This document shows positions 50,068-61,300 of a DNA stretch of 64,000 bases, piece after piece (position 1 is the stretch's first letter; every line of letters starts with the position of its first letter). Position numbers and translations under genes: made by a program. The notes beneath the pieces were generated by a model. That model saw only the letters and a list, made by a program, of their open reading frames with translations, did no database searches and was not told where the DNA came from. The stretch covers positions 1-64,000 of the forward strand of contig JACPWC010000031.1 of assembly GCA_016197225.1 (NCBI GenBank). Direction: 5' to 3'. Source of the stretch: Chloroflexota bacterium (lineage in GTDB: Bacteria > Chloroflexota > Anaerolineae > Anaerolineales > VGOW01).

Positions 50068-53000
50068 ATGGCTTGTTATTGTCGCTATCGGGTGACTATG
50101 TGTCGTTTGCTCGCGTTCATGGTGAGCGCCGCATTGCTCATGGCCGCTTTGCCTGCGCCCTTTCAAGTAGTCTTCGCGTCCACACCTGCCCCGACTACCC
50201 CACTGCTTCAGACACCGACGATTACTCCTGTTCCCTTACCATTAACGGTTGCGCAACCGGCGATTGATGACGTGGTGTCCGTTGGCAGAATCCAAGCAGA
50301 ACCCAGTCAGCTCGTTCCGGGGCGTTTGGCGCAAATCAGCTTGACTTTGAAAGGGGAACAGGTTGGAGGGTGTTACGGAATCCCACAACGGGCGCTTGAT
50401 GTGGTGCTGGTAGTAGATAACTCCCCCAGCGCGGGTACCGACGACCCCGGCTCTAATCTGGCTCAAACGTGCGCCAATCTGAGCAATTTTGTGGCGCAAA
50501 CTGATCAAGATGTTATATCACTCGATCCTACGACCTTTGTGCTGGAGTGGCTCAAAGATCCTCAATCTCCGCCGACATCCTCCACGCACTCCCGCATAGC
50601 AGTGCTGGCCTGGCGTCCCTCAGGAACCTTCTATCTGGACACCCTCACTGAGAATTATAGCCAGGTGTATTCTTCGCTCGACAATCTGCAACCCGGCGGT
50701 GCCGCTTCTTTAGCCGAAGGTGTGCGTTTTGCCTTGAGCCACCTGAATGAATCAAAACGCCCTTCAACTATCCCGGCGATTGTGCTGGCGGTTCATTCCG
50801 CTCAAGGGTTAGACGATCAGTTTTCACAATCTCTTACAGAAGCGCAGGCCCAGGGTGTTCAAGTGTTTGCGTTCGTTGAAACTCGGGGCATTGTGAACGG
50901 CGTCGAGCCATTAACGCCGAACACACTTTATCCATCGATGGCTCAATCACAAGTCATAGAGACGTTTTCGGCGCAATCGCTCCGCCGGGTTTTTGTGCAA
51001 ATGACGGGTGGAATACTGGAGGATAGCGTAGCCCAGGATATTTACGTTGCCTCTCTACCTTTTCCGGCAGACGCCGCCACCGTGGAAAGTGTCGATTTTG
51101 GCTTGCCAATACGGAGCTTGAATGCCGCTGTCTGGCGGAAGGCCTCTCTAAAGGATGGAGAGACCGTTGAATTGAATTACGAAATCTCGGTCAACGCCCA
51201 ACAAAGTTTGCCTGCCTTATCGCTCAACACATTTATCTTTCACTTGGACTGCAACGGGTACCGGAAAGTCAAGCCGGATAGCCAGTTGCTTTTACTCAAA
51301 GAAACCTCTACTCCCACTGTCACACCCACACCAATTGCCTCCACTCCTGCGCCTCTGACGCCTTCTCCAACATCCACGCCAACGATTACGCCTACCCCTT
51401 TGCCGGACATTTATCCCGAATGGGGCGGTAGGGTGACAGCCCACGTGCCCGAGGAAGTGAGTCTTGAATGTCCGCCGTCCGCCGCTACTGAACCGACCTG
51501 GATAGATATTCGCCCCGAAGCCAACCCTCCGCCGCACCCTGGCCATGAACCGATCGGAGAAGCGTTTACTATCCAAGCCAATCTAGGCAATGACTTGCCC
51601 GTTACACACTTTAATGAGCCATGTGTGTTGTATGTCAGTTTACCGGACAATGATCCGCGAGTGCAGGCCGGCTCGCCAATTGACTTGTTTTTCTGGGATG
51701 AGTCCCTACAAACCTGGATCTTAATTCCTTCAACCCGAGTCGCGCCGAACTTGCTAATCGCGGAAATCGACCACCTGACCCTGTTTATGATGAGGCAGGC
51801 TCAGCCGACCGTTACTCCTTCTATCACTCCCTCGTTTTCACAAGCTACTCGCCCGCCTCCGGCGCTTTCAGCGACACCTGCGCCTTTTGACTCTACCGGG
51901 CCGACCGGGCTACCGCCTTCGACATCGTCGCCGCCAACGTTGTCCGGCCCGCCTGGTTGGCCGCAGGTCGTTTCATTTTTCGAGGCTTTCGGGATGAATT
52001 TGGCTGGCCTGAGCGTGGCTGGACAGTGGATTCTGTGGGCTATCATCATCTTGCTAGTAGTCGCTTTACTGATTTTATTGGCTTACTTGTTGTATCGGTG
52101 GTGGCACGGACGGCGACAACCACCCGTTCCTGGCCCGCCTGAATCGCCACTGATGCCCCATCCACCGCCACCCCCGTTACTTTTTCCGGAGACTATCGTG
52201 TCCTGGATTAAAAACTTGACCACTAACAATCGCTTGGAACTTGAATCTCTTACTAGCGACTCTGCTCAATTGCAGGATACTGTTTTAATTGGCATTGGCT
52301 CAGCCGGGCGCGAAGTGTTGAGCCAGATTGCCGAAGCGCTCAATGCCCGCTTCGGCGTTCAATGGCCGTCCAATGTCCGCTTGCTGCAGATTGATATTCA
52401 GATACCGGGTGAAAAACTGGAGCCGCCGCGCGGATTGGGAGTGGGCCAATTTGTAGCTCTGACTCCTGACTTCCAGAAAGTTGAGCAAAGTTTGAATGAC
52501 TCTGACTGGCCCGTTCATTGGGAATGGTACCGCCGCGCCGCGCCGGATTTTGGCCGGGCGCGAGGCCGTCTGGCCCTTTTCCATGACCTGCGCGATGGCC
52601 GGAGTGGATCCAAGTTGTGGGGCGCATTGGAAAGAGTGTTTCAAGGACTGCCGTCGCCGACTACGCGGGTATTTAGCGCCGCGTTCGATGACGCGGGCAG
52701 TGGCATGCTGGTTGATCTTATTCATCTGATTCAATTGGCGGCAACCCGGTATGTGCCGGTGCAGTTGTGGCTGGCCGCGGCGTTTACCCGTGACTGGCCG
52801 GGGCGTCTGTCAGAACGCAATCGCCCTTTGCGCCCCGACGAACAACGCGAACGCATGCTGGCGACTTTGAGTGAACTGGAGCGTTTCCAGCGCAATGAGC
52901 GGGTGGAGTTCAACTACGTGCCGCCCAATCATCCTCAAAGCCAACTTCGTCAGACTCGTGAGCAGGCGCTCGTCGAAACGCTGTTCCTGTTTGAGATGCG

Positions 53001-54777
53001 CGATCGGACCACGCCCGAGGGCGATGTGCTGGCGGCAATGGCTGATGGCGCTCTGGCTCTGCTAATCCCGACCGCACATCAATTGTTGATGGATACTTTG
53101 AACCGCCGACGGAGTGATACGACTGCCCGGATTATGAAGGAGGGGCAGGGTTTTGTTTGCGCGCTGGGCAGTTGCGCCCTGCGTATCCCGTCGGGCGCAC
53201 TCACCCGGGCCCTGGCGGCGCGCATGGTGCGTGACTCGCTGTTTGAATTGGGCATTGGCCTGTTGCCGGTGGAGCAATGCGATTTGCCCACCGGCAAGTA
53301 TCGGCAACTGGAAGAGGATGTGGAACTGGAGAAGCTTACGGGCAAGCAATTGCTTGACGAAATTGAGGCCCTGCTCAAGATTCATCGCCACCGGTTTGGC
53401 GAACCGGCGTTTGCCGAGAGAGTAGGCCAGCGCGTGAGCGAGTTGCTAAACGGCAGTTGGCAGAAGAGCGGAAATGATTTCAGCCGCCGCCGCAAGGGCT
53501 TGGCGCAGGCCGCAAAATGGTTGGAACAACTTCTCAAACGTTTGGATAGTAGCGTGCCGCTGTCCACTCGCAACGGTATCAAAAAACTGCTCGACGAGAT
53601 TGGTGAATGGGATGTTTTTTTGCGGAACACACTGTACCCGGTTTGTGCGCAGAATTTGGAGGCGGCACAGAACGACCTGGAACGCTTGCGCCGGCAAACG
53701 GCCCGCGATTGGGTGATAGATGACGATCTGGAATGGCGCACTTATCGCCGCAACATCCGCGCGTGGGATGAGCAGGCCGGTGAGACGACCAGCCCGCTAT
53801 TGCGCCTGGCGGCCCGGTTCGGCTGGGACGTGCATGATGGCCAGGTGCGCTTTCTCATCCCGCCCGGCGCATTTATCTGGCAAGAAGATATGGCTCCGGC
53901 ATTGAATGAGTATGCCATGCAACGTAACGTCAGGCAAATATTGGACTCCCTGATGCCACTGACCGAGGCCCTGGTACACGTCCATAGCCGCCGCCCCGCG
54001 CTTGAATTTGCTCAGAACCGCGATCTGGCTCGATGGATCGAAAAGGCCAGGCCGCGCTTACAGTATAACGATGCGGTGGGCAGTGACTGGGTAACGGCAA
54101 AGTTGGACCTGCTGGTGGCGCCTGAATCGCCGGCCGCAACCCGCCTGCAACAAACGATGCAAACTGAAGCGCAGATCAATAATTTGCTCTTAGCCAGCCA
54201 TGCCGATGCCGACCCGGATGCCGTGACCTTGCTCCGGCTTGAGGGCTGGATACCTTTAGATAAGGTCGAACTCTACAGCGATTCGGCCTGGCTGGGCCAG
54301 ATGATACCCGCGCAACAGTATGTATGGCCGCCGGAACAGCGAATAGCCGCGGTCACGGGAGGAGTTGGGCGGCCCGGTCCAAACCTGTTGCGTTGGTTCG
54401 CCATGGACGCCGATCTCATTGAACTGCTGGGGCTGGGCCTGCTCTATCAAGTTTTCGAGCAGACAGAGAAAGGGTTGGTCTTCGTTGAAAGTCAGCCTGA
54501 TGCCAAACACGTGGTAGATGACGCCGGCACATTGGCGCTGGCTCTGGAAGCCATTTACAACCTACAGCCGCCGCACCTCTGGCGCGCCGACTCCGCCCTG
54601 CGCCGCCGCGCGAAACAGGTTATGGAAGCCAAACGCCGCGACATGGCCCGCCAGCGCACTGTGCATCTCAATCAGATGTCTCGTATCCTGATCGAACCTT
54701 TGGTCAATAGCCAACAGGCCGTTGAGCAAGAAATTGGCATGTTCTTGCGCGCTTTGAAAGCAAAGGAAACCAGTTAA
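50068..54777 (+). CDS. VWA-transmembrane-tubulin-like fusion protein
   Basis: 1569 residues (a start at 50098 is also possible). Signal segment, VWA domain with DNSPS MIDAS-like motif (D117), a Pro/Thr linker (about 410-445) and a beta domain. A second Pro/Thr/Ser linker and a strong transmembrane helix (about 655-676) follow. The cytoplasmic half begins at about 737 with DTVLIGIGSAGRE and LLQIDIQ. It then parallels the product at 45732 step by step: GRLALFHDL for GRLAIYKDV, FDDAGSGML (873-881) for FAGGTGSGTF, and GFVCALGSCALRIP for PMYSAIGAFTVQVP. The G-box is degenerate, so GTP hydrolysis is doubtful. It looks like an inactive membrane-bound partner of the active tubulin. Confidence 0.7.
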   Translation: MACYCRYRVTMCRLLAFMVSAALLMAALPAPFQVVFASTPAPTTPLLQTPTITPVPLPLTVAQPAIDDVVSVGRIQAEPSQLVPGRLAQISLTLKGEQVGGCYGIPQRALDVVLVVDNSPSAGTDDPGSNLAQTCANLSNFVAQTDQDVISLDPTTFVLEWLKDPQSPPTSSTHSRIAVLAWRPSGTFYLDTLTENYSQVYSSLDNLQPGGAASLAEGVRFALSHLNESKRPSTIPAIVLAVHSAQGLDDQFSQSLTEAQAQGVQVFAFVETRGIVNGVEPLTPNTLYPSMAQSQVIETFSAQSLRRVFVQMTGGILEDSVAQDIYVASLPFPADAATVESVDFGLPIRSLNAAVWRKASLKDGETVELNYEISVNAQQSLPALSLNTFIFHLDCNGYRKVKPDSQLLLLKETSTPTVTPTPIASTPAPLTPSPTSTPTITPTPLPDIYPEWGGRVTAHVPEEVSLECPPSAATEPTWIDIRPEANPPPHPGHEPIGEAFTIQANLGNDLPVTHFNEPCVLYVSLPDNDPRVQAGSPIDLFFWDESLQTWILIPSTRVAPNLLIAEIDHLTLFMMRQAQPTVTPSITPSFSQATRPPPALSATPAPFDSTGPTGLPPSTSSPPTLSGPPGWPQVVSFFEAFGMNLAGLSVAGQWILWAIIILLVVALLILLAYLLYRWWHGRRQPPVPGPPESPLMPHPPPPPLLFPETIVSWIKNLTTNNRLELESLTSDSAQLQDTVLIGIGSAGREVLSQIAEALNARFGVQWPSNVRLLQIDIQIPGEKLEPPRGLGVGQFVALTPDFQKVEQSLNDSDWPVHWEWYRRAAPDFGRARGRLALFHDLRDGRSGSKLWGALERVFQGLPSPTTRVFSAAFDDAGSGMLVDLIHLIQLAATRYVPVQLWLAAAFTRDWPGRLSERNRPLRPDEQRERMLATLSELERFQRNERVEFNYVPPNHPQSQLRQTREQALVETLFLFEMRDRTTPEGDVLAAMADGALALLIPTAHQLLMDTLNRRRSDTTARIMKEGQGFVCALGSCALRIPSGALTRALAARMVRDSLFELGIGLLPVEQCDLPTGKYRQLEEDVELEKLTGKQLLDEIEALLKIHRHRFGEPAFAERVGQRVSELLNGSWQKSGNDFSRRRKGLAQAAKWLEQLLKRLDSSVPLSTRNGIKKLLDEIGEWDVFLRNTLYPVCAQNLEAAQNDLERLRRQTARDWVIDDDLEWRTYRRNIRAWDEQAGETTSPLLRLAARFGWDVHDGQVRFLIPPGAFIWQEDMAPALNEYAMQRNVRQILDSLMPLTEALVHVHSRRPALEFAQNRDLARWIEKARPRLQYNDAVGSDWVTAKLDLLVAPESPAATRLQQTMQTEAQINNLLLASHADADPDAVTLLRLEGWIPLDKVELYSDSAWLGQMIPAQQYVWPPEQRIAAVTGGVGRPGPNLLRWFAMDADLIELLGLGLLYQVFEQTEKGLVFVESQPDAKHVVDDAGTLALALEAIYNLQPPHLWRADSALRRRAKQVMEAKRRDMARQRTVHLNQMSRILIEPLVNSQQAVEQEIGMFLRALKAKETS

Positions 54778-54863
54778 CAGAGCAGGCAAGTTTTGCTTGC
54801 GTCAATTTTCAGCATAAGGCATTTGCGCAACGCCGCCAGAGAATAATTTCACCGGAGATTGAA

Positions 54864-56483
54864 ATGACTGATCTGACCCAAAATTCCTCTGTCCATTTAC
54901 AGCCCGGCGCTGAACTTCAGGGTGAGAACGGCGCCTATGTCGTCGAGCACTATTTAGGCGAAGGGGTGACGGCGGTTGTGTATTTGGCTCGCAATAAAGT
55001 GACGAGCGAAAAGGCGGCCCTCAAAGTGCTCCGGTTGGATGCAAGCGAAATCTCGGTGCGGAATTTCTCGGAAGAAGGCCTGATTTTGGGTAGCCTCAGG
55101 CTGGAAGGAACCAAAGCCGTGCCGCTCAAGTTAGACCAACAGAAAGGTTCCCTGCCAAACTTTATGGTGTTGGAGTTGGTGGATGGCAAGGAATTCCCTT
55201 CACTGGATGAACTGGAAGATAACGGGGTCTTGCCAGAACTCGAAGGGCTGGAACTGGCTGAGCAGGCGCTGGAGGTCCTGGACCGTTTGCACACCGGGCT
55301 TCGCCGCACTTACACCGACATGCAATTCAAAAACTTCTGCTGGAATCGCGAAAGACGCCAGTTGAAGGTGATGGACTGGAATCACGTTAGCGCCGGGTAC
55401 CGTGACCCGGACGATGCCGAGTTTATTGCTTTGCGCCGCCAGGACCTCGCCCGGTTTGCCTCATACATATATCGGTATCTGACTGGGAAACTTGCCCGCG
55501 ACCAGGGCACAACCGCCCGCGCACTGGAAAAACGGGCCGGGGACCGGTGGAGCGCACTTTCTGCCGGGACACGCCAACTCCTGACCCAGGCCTTGCATCC
55601 TAACCCGGCCCGACGATATGCTTCGGCCAAGGACTTTTTGCTGGCTGTAAAAGAACAGCACGGTTTATTAGGAGAGTGGTCAGATGATCTATTCCACGAA
55701 TATCCCGAGAGATTTAAACGCTTGTTGCAGGAAGCGGAAGTTGAATGGAAGCGCGATCTATCGCCTGACCCGACGCAGGCGCTGGAGAAGGCAAAGTGGC
55801 TGGCGCTCGATGAAGCCGAACGGTTGCTGGACGCCCTGGCCCGCCACGATGTTTGGGATCGGGAAACGCTGAATCGTTACCAAGCCCGGTTGCAAAAGAT
55901 TTTGGAAGGCGAAACGGCCACCTGGGTGGTGGGCCGCCGCCACTACAACGTTCAACAATATGCTGAAGCGGCCAATAGTTGGGAGCCGGAAGCAAAAGCA
56001 CGCGGGCATATCCATTTGTGGCGATGGCTGATGTTGGCGCGGGCTGGAGCAGAGATGGGTCAACAATTCGAACCCATCCGCCCGGGACTGGAGAGCGTGA
56101 TTGCCGCTATGAAAGGCGAACGCTGGGACGAGGCTCGGGACGTTTTAGAAGCCCTGCACTCAACCGGCCTGGCAGGCAATTCTGCCTCTATTCAGACATT
56201 GCGGGCTGAAACGAACGCTGTGCTAAAGGCGCAGACTGCCGCAGTCAAAGAGTCAAGCCAGCGCGTGGAGGACTGGCAAGCCGCCCTCGATGATTGGCGC
56301 GAAGTAGAAGCACAAGGCGCATATATCCCTTACTGGGATTTGCTGAAGGAAGAACGTGATTGGGCGAAATTGCCTGACCATATTGCTGAATTAGACCGCA
56401 AGATACGGGATCGTCGGGCGCGATTGTCAGATCGCAAATCGTTAGTAGAGGCTTTAGAGAACTACCTGAACGGTATTGATTGA
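54864..56483 (+). CDS. Atypical Ser/Thr protein kinase with helical C-terminus
   Basis: 539 residues, ATG with CGGAGA upstream. Kinase-like fold at about 20-265. Gly-loop LGEGVTAVVY (31-40) and the ATP Lys in ALKVL (K54) are present. The catalytic loop TDMQFKNF gives D152 and N157, and D171 in MDWNH stands in for DFG. The key catalytic residues are there but HRD and DFG are replaced, so activity is possible, not certain. Residues about 270-539 are helical, TPR-like, and rich in Trp and Glu. It is cytoplasmic, between the second tubulin-like gene and the coiled-coil gene. Confidence 0.7.
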   Translation: MTDLTQNSSVHLQPGAELQGENGAYVVEHYLGEGVTAVVYLARNKVTSEKAALKVLRLDASEISVRNFSEEGLILGSLRLEGTKAVPLKLDQQKGSLPNFMVLELVDGKEFPSLDELEDNGVLPELEGLELAEQALEVLDRLHTGLRRTYTDMQFKNFCWNRERRQLKVMDWNHVSAGYRDPDDAEFIALRRQDLARFASYIYRYLTGKLARDQGTTARALEKRAGDRWSALSAGTRQLLTQALHPNPARRYASAKDFLLAVKEQHGLLGEWSDDLFHEYPERFKRLLQEAEVEWKRDLSPDPTQALEKAKWLALDEAERLLDALARHDVWDRETLNRYQARLQKILEGETATWVVGRRHYNVQQYAEAANSWEPEAKARGHIHLWRWLMLARAGAEMGQQFEPIRPGLESVIAAMKGERWDEARDVLEALHSTGLAGNSASIQTLRAETNAVLKAQTAAVKESSQRVEDWQAALDDWREVEAQGAYIPYWDLLKEERDWAKLPDHIAELDRKIRDRRARLSDRKSLVEALENYLNGID

Positions 56484-56497
56484 CGAGGTTCAAGAAG

Positions 56498-58324
56498 ATG
56501 AAGAATCAAGTTGATGCCCTTACACAATTAGAGCAGGCGTTAGAGCAGGATCCAGTTAACAACTTATTGCTTCAGTCTTGCCTTGATATGGTTAGGCCTC
56601 GCCTGGCTGAAAATGATTCTCCGAAATTGCTGAAGCGCGCGGCGGCGATGTTGGAAATATGTTTGCGTTTTGGCAATGGCCTGGAAAGCGAACTAAAAGA
56701 GAGCTTGACTGAGGCGCGTAGACGATTGCGCGATCATGCGGACGCCGAGTTCGCCGGGCCTGTGCTTGACTTGATGGAGCAAGCAGAAAAACAGGATGAG
56801 TGGGGTGCTCTTCGCGCTCAGCAAGGGCGTTTGCCCGCCAGCGTCCGCGACCCAAATGCCCGAGGGAGACAAACTCGGGCCGCTCGTGAGCGTTACAAGT
56901 CTCTGCTCGACAGGCTGGTCACTCGCTACCAAAACGCGCTGGCCGAGAAAAACCTGAATCAGGCCAAACTGCTATTCGACACATTGGAAGACCTGCAGTC
57001 AGATGCAGCCCGCCGGGACTCCCTTGAACGCCTGATCAAGGAAAAGGAAAAGGAGCACTTGCGGTTGACAACTGAGTTGCAGACCCTGCATAGAGAACTT
57101 GATAATAAGAACAGCCAATATCAGGGATTGGCTGTTGAATTGCAGGCACTGAATTACCAGACTGATCGCGCGAAGGCAGAGCGCGATATTAATCTCAAGC
57201 TCGACCATGTTGCCCAGGACTTGCAAACCCTAAGGGAGATTCGTGAGCAACCACAACAGATAGAGGTAGTCCCAGACCCTATCGTGAAGCGCGAAATAGG
57301 ATCTCTGACTCAGAAGGTCTCGGAGTCCACCTGGCTACAAAGGATCCTCCTAGGTTTGGCGGCAGTGATCTTGCTGGGGCTGGCAGTATTGTCGTTTCTA
57401 AGCATACAACAGACACGTAACCTGGCCGCGCTCAGCCAACCCACTGCAACAATTGCAACTACAACCGGACTAGCCCCTCAGAGCGAGGCCATTGCTACTA
57501 TGTCTGCCGCTGTGAACAGCATAGGCACACAAATCGCTCAACTGCAGGCGCTTCCCACGACGGCGCCGCCGACCTTGACCCCATTAGGTACTCCGCCGCC
57601 TGCCCCTCAGGTCCTCAATCTACGAGCGGAATTCGTTCCTGGCCGCCTATATCTACCGCTCGCCCCTTACTACGATTTGCCGCCGGTGCAGATCAGCGCT
57701 CCAACCTTTACTGGGATTCAACTCACCAAGGATGATTCTTCGGGCGCTCTGCTGGTCTCCGGTGCCATAGACGGACAACTACGTCTCTTGCTAGAAAATG
57801 CAGAAGGCAAGTATTGGGTAAGCGATTCTGGGGGGATTAGCGACGTGCCTTTCGAGTTGAAAGGTGAGTTTCAGCAAGAGATCTCCGGTGAAAACGGCAC
57901 TTCGACGCCATCTGGCCAGTATTTCTGGGTGCCTGACCAAACCGAGAAGCCAATTCTGATTGGGGACTACACACTTTGGCTTCAGGTTACTAATAATGGA
58001 GAAGTAATAGCCCAATTGCCCTTAGCTTTGGCTATTGTGTCTTTTTCTGAAGATAGACTCGTGGTTGTAGTTGAAGATGCGGGTTTTTATAGCTCTCGTG
58101 AACCATCTAATATTGATTCTACTAAAATACCGAATTATCCGTATGAGCCACGAACGACAATATTCGGAGTAATCGGAAAAACAAACATAAACAATATTGA
58201 ATACGTCAAAATCATGCGTGATGGTAAGCGTGAGTATGTTTGGATAAAACCAGTTAATGCACTACTTGTTATGGGCAACAAACAAAATCTATCAACAGAG
58301 AACATTCCTACCTTGAACCCGTAA
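56498..58324 (+). CDS. Coiled-coil membrane protein with SH3-like C-terminus
   Basis: 608 residues from the ATG at 56498 (a TTG at 56480 overlapping the previous stop is the alternative). A helical N-terminus (1-150) and a coiled coil (about 150-250) lead to a transmembrane helix (about 279-302). A Thr/Pro linker, a beta domain (about 370-510) and an SH3b-like end follow (about 515-600, FYSSREPSN ... GVIGKTN ... EYVWIKPV). The kinase-side coiled coil would be cytoplasmic and the SH3-like part outside, perhaps wall-binding. The last 120 codons are distinctly AT-rich, which suggests exchange of this tip. Confidence 0.65.
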   Translation: MKNQVDALTQLEQALEQDPVNNLLLQSCLDMVRPRLAENDSPKLLKRAAAMLEICLRFGNGLESELKESLTEARRRLRDHADAEFAGPVLDLMEQAEKQDEWGALRAQQGRLPASVRDPNARGRQTRAARERYKSLLDRLVTRYQNALAEKNLNQAKLLFDTLEDLQSDAARRDSLERLIKEKEKEHLRLTTELQTLHRELDNKNSQYQGLAVELQALNYQTDRAKAERDINLKLDHVAQDLQTLREIREQPQQIEVVPDPIVKREIGSLTQKVSESTWLQRILLGLAAVILLGLAVLSFLSIQQTRNLAALSQPTATIATTTGLAPQSEAIATMSAAVNSIGTQIAQLQALPTTAPPTLTPLGTPPPAPQVLNLRAEFVPGRLYLPLAPYYDLPPVQISAPTFTGIQLTKDDSSGALLVSGAIDGQLRLLLENAEGKYWVSDSGGISDVPFELKGEFQQEISGENGTSTPSGQYFWVPDQTEKPILIGDYTLWLQVTNNGEVIAQLPLALAIVSFSEDRLVVVVEDAGFYSSREPSNIDSTKIPNYPYEPRTTIFGVIGKTNINNIEYVKIMRDGKREYVWIKPVNALLVMGNKQNLSTENIPTLNP

Positions 58325-58334
58325 GGTGGCACCT

Positions 58335-61300
58335 ATGGCAACTAACAAACGCGAAGTCCTGCTTCGAGCCATCCAAACCCGAATCAAAGTTGTCCCGGCG
58401 GACGACGACCGGACCTTTGACGAGCTTGACAGCATCAGGTCCGAAGTCAAGCGTTGGGACGGGGATGGCGAGCCGCCTCAGGCCGCCCGCTTGCGCGAGC
58501 TGGGTGTGGAAGTGGACGGCACAAGCGATGTGCCTCCTCCAAACCAACTACTCCTCTCCAAATCCGACCTGGACCTCATCGAGAACGGCTTTCGTAACCA
58601 GTTGGACAACGCCTCTTCGGAAGAGCATCGCGGGGAGTTGCGGCGGGTGCGCCAGGCCGTCAAGGGCTGGGCGGCCAGCGAGCAAAATGGGCCTCTGCCC
58701 TTTGCCGACCAACTCGCCGCCTGGGGCATCTGGCCGCCCGCAGGCCCGGAACTTGGCCTACCAACACCCGATGCTCTTCCTGAAGCGGATCAACCGACAA
58801 AACCCGAAACGCCCCCCGGCCCCGACCCGGACGACGCTCTGCGGCCCGAGTACGACCAGGCGTTGGCCTTGTTGGGCAACGAACAGTATTACGAAGCCGC
58901 CAAACGGTTGAAGTCCCTCAGCCTGCGCGCGCGCGCAGGGTTGCTAACCGAACTGGAGCGCAAGCTGACGCAGGCCGAAACCGAATTGAAGAATCTCGAA
59001 AACCGGCTCATTGCCGAAGCCGAGCAGGTGTCCAAACGTTATCACGAAAACTTTGACCGGCAACAGGCCGCCTGGGAAAAAGTCAGCGATGTCAATCCCG
59101 GTTCGGCCCGCGCCGAAACGGAACTCTATGCCTTGAGCCAACGGCGCGCCCAGCGCGAAGTCGGCAGAGCCTTGCGCGATTGGGAAAAGGAACTGGACCG
59201 GGCAGTCAAGAGCGAGGATTTGTCCGCCATAAACACCATGCTCGGCGAGGTAAGCGGGCAACAAATTGATGACTCCTTGTTGACTGACGAGCTTCAGCAA
59301 CAACGCTCACAGTTTAAGCGAACCCTGTTGGAACAGCAACGACAGGTGCGAAAATTATTGGGAGTCGCCAGTACGCGGGTGGTGCAAGAGGATTATCTCG
59401 GCGCTTACCTCAACGCCCGCCAGTATGTCGAACGTGGCACAAAACAAATCTACGACGAAAGTGGAGCTTTTGGCGGCGGCCTCATCGAGACCTTGTTTTT
59501 CTTTGAGAAAGTATCTGAATTGCTCCTCGACTCGTTGCGGACCAAGGCCGATGAACGCACGCGTCAGGCGCGAAGCGAACGCGAGAACAACCCGACCCTG
59601 GCGCGCCGGACGCTGGAAAACGCGTTGGAATTGCTGAATGCTAAAGGCGCGCTCACTCAGGATCACGCTAATGCCCTGCAACCGTCGCGGGAAACAATCG
59701 AACACGAACTTGGTCTGGTTGAAACCGCCCAAAACCGCTACGACCAGGCTGGGCAAAAACTGGTGTCCGCTCAACAATCTGACGATATGACCGAGCGGCT
59801 AAACCTTCTCGCGGCCGCCGCTGAATTGTTTCCCAATTACCCCGGCCTGAGGGAGGCTGAAGACACTGCCCGCTCGGTGCTGGCCAGCCGGGTGAGCAGT
59901 GAGGTGGCTTCGGCCATCCTCGAAGCGCGGCTGAAGGCCGAGGCGGAGTCGTTTGAGGAGGCCCTCAACCTGATCAGCGCCAAACGCGAGATGGCGTTGC
60001 GGAAGCCCGTCGCCAGCAAGGCATTCATTGAATCTCCCTGGCCGCCGCCCGGCTCGCAACTTGAGCAAACTCTGGGCGCGCTCGAACAGGCGGCCCGAGA
60101 CATTACCAACAACCAGCGGGCTTACAACACCATGCAAGAGACGCTGGCTGAAGCCGACCGGCGCATTGCCCAGGGCACGCCAGAAGATTTAGAGTACACC
60201 GCCAACTTGCTTGCGATCCTGCCAAAGACGGCCCTCGAGCATAAGCGCGCGCTCGAAACTCAGGCCCGCCTGGCCACTAAACGCGGTGATCAGGCCAACT
60301 GGGAAGAGGGCAACCGCCATTACCGGCTTCAGCAATGGCAGTCGGCTGAAACCGCGCTTCAACGGGTGGCGCAGGGCGCGTCCAGCCAAAAGGATGAGGC
60401 AACCCGCCTGGTCGGGCGCATTCAGGCAGTGTTGCAAATGGAGGCGGGGCGGGCCGCCGAAGACCAGCGCGAATGGGGCAAGGCCTTAAGTCACTACCAA
60501 ACCGCCGCTCGCGGGTTTGTCGAACATGGCGCGGATGAAATCGTTCAGGCGACGCGCGATCAGGCCGAGCAAGCGCTAAAACGCCTCGAACCGCTGGAAG
60601 CCAACGACCGCCAGGCGCGCAAAATTCTCAAACAGGCCAGCGCCGACTACGAGAAACTGCTCGCGCTCTCGCAGGCTCGCGAAGCGATGCGCCTGCCGGA
60701 TAAAGTCCGCCCTCTGAGCGACTTCGCCAACATGGTTGCCGGCCTTGAACAGGTTGCCAAGGGTATGTCAACCCTGAATAAAGAGGCTGATCAATTGTTG
60801 AGCGACACTCTGGAACTGTGGCGCAAGACCTACGTGGCCGGGATGCAAGCTGCGCTGGGTTGCGAGAATGACGAGATACTAACCCGCGCCCTGAAATTGG
60901 CCGGCGAACTGCATCCGCATGGCCTGCTGTATCGAACCGAAGACATGCGCCTGGCGCGCGATTTACATCTCGAATTGCTTGACCTGCGCTATCAAACCCT
61001 GATGTCGGCGGCGGAGCGAGACTGGCTGGCGGTTGAAGACAACCGCAAGCAAAAGCTGGATACTCTCCACGCCCGCCCCAAGGAGGTTGTAGCCGAATTG
61101 CAAACCGCCCAGCGCGGGCGCATTCGGGCCGAGACGAACCGCCGTGAACGAACGGACGCCAAAGACGCCCAACGCTATTTGGAAGGGGCCGCAGAAGACT
61201 CGCTCAGCATCCGGTCCGACCCCCAGCTCATCCAGCTCCTGGTGGAATTGTGCTGGCGCAACCAGGACTGGCTCGCCGCCGAACGCGCGACCCGCTATTT

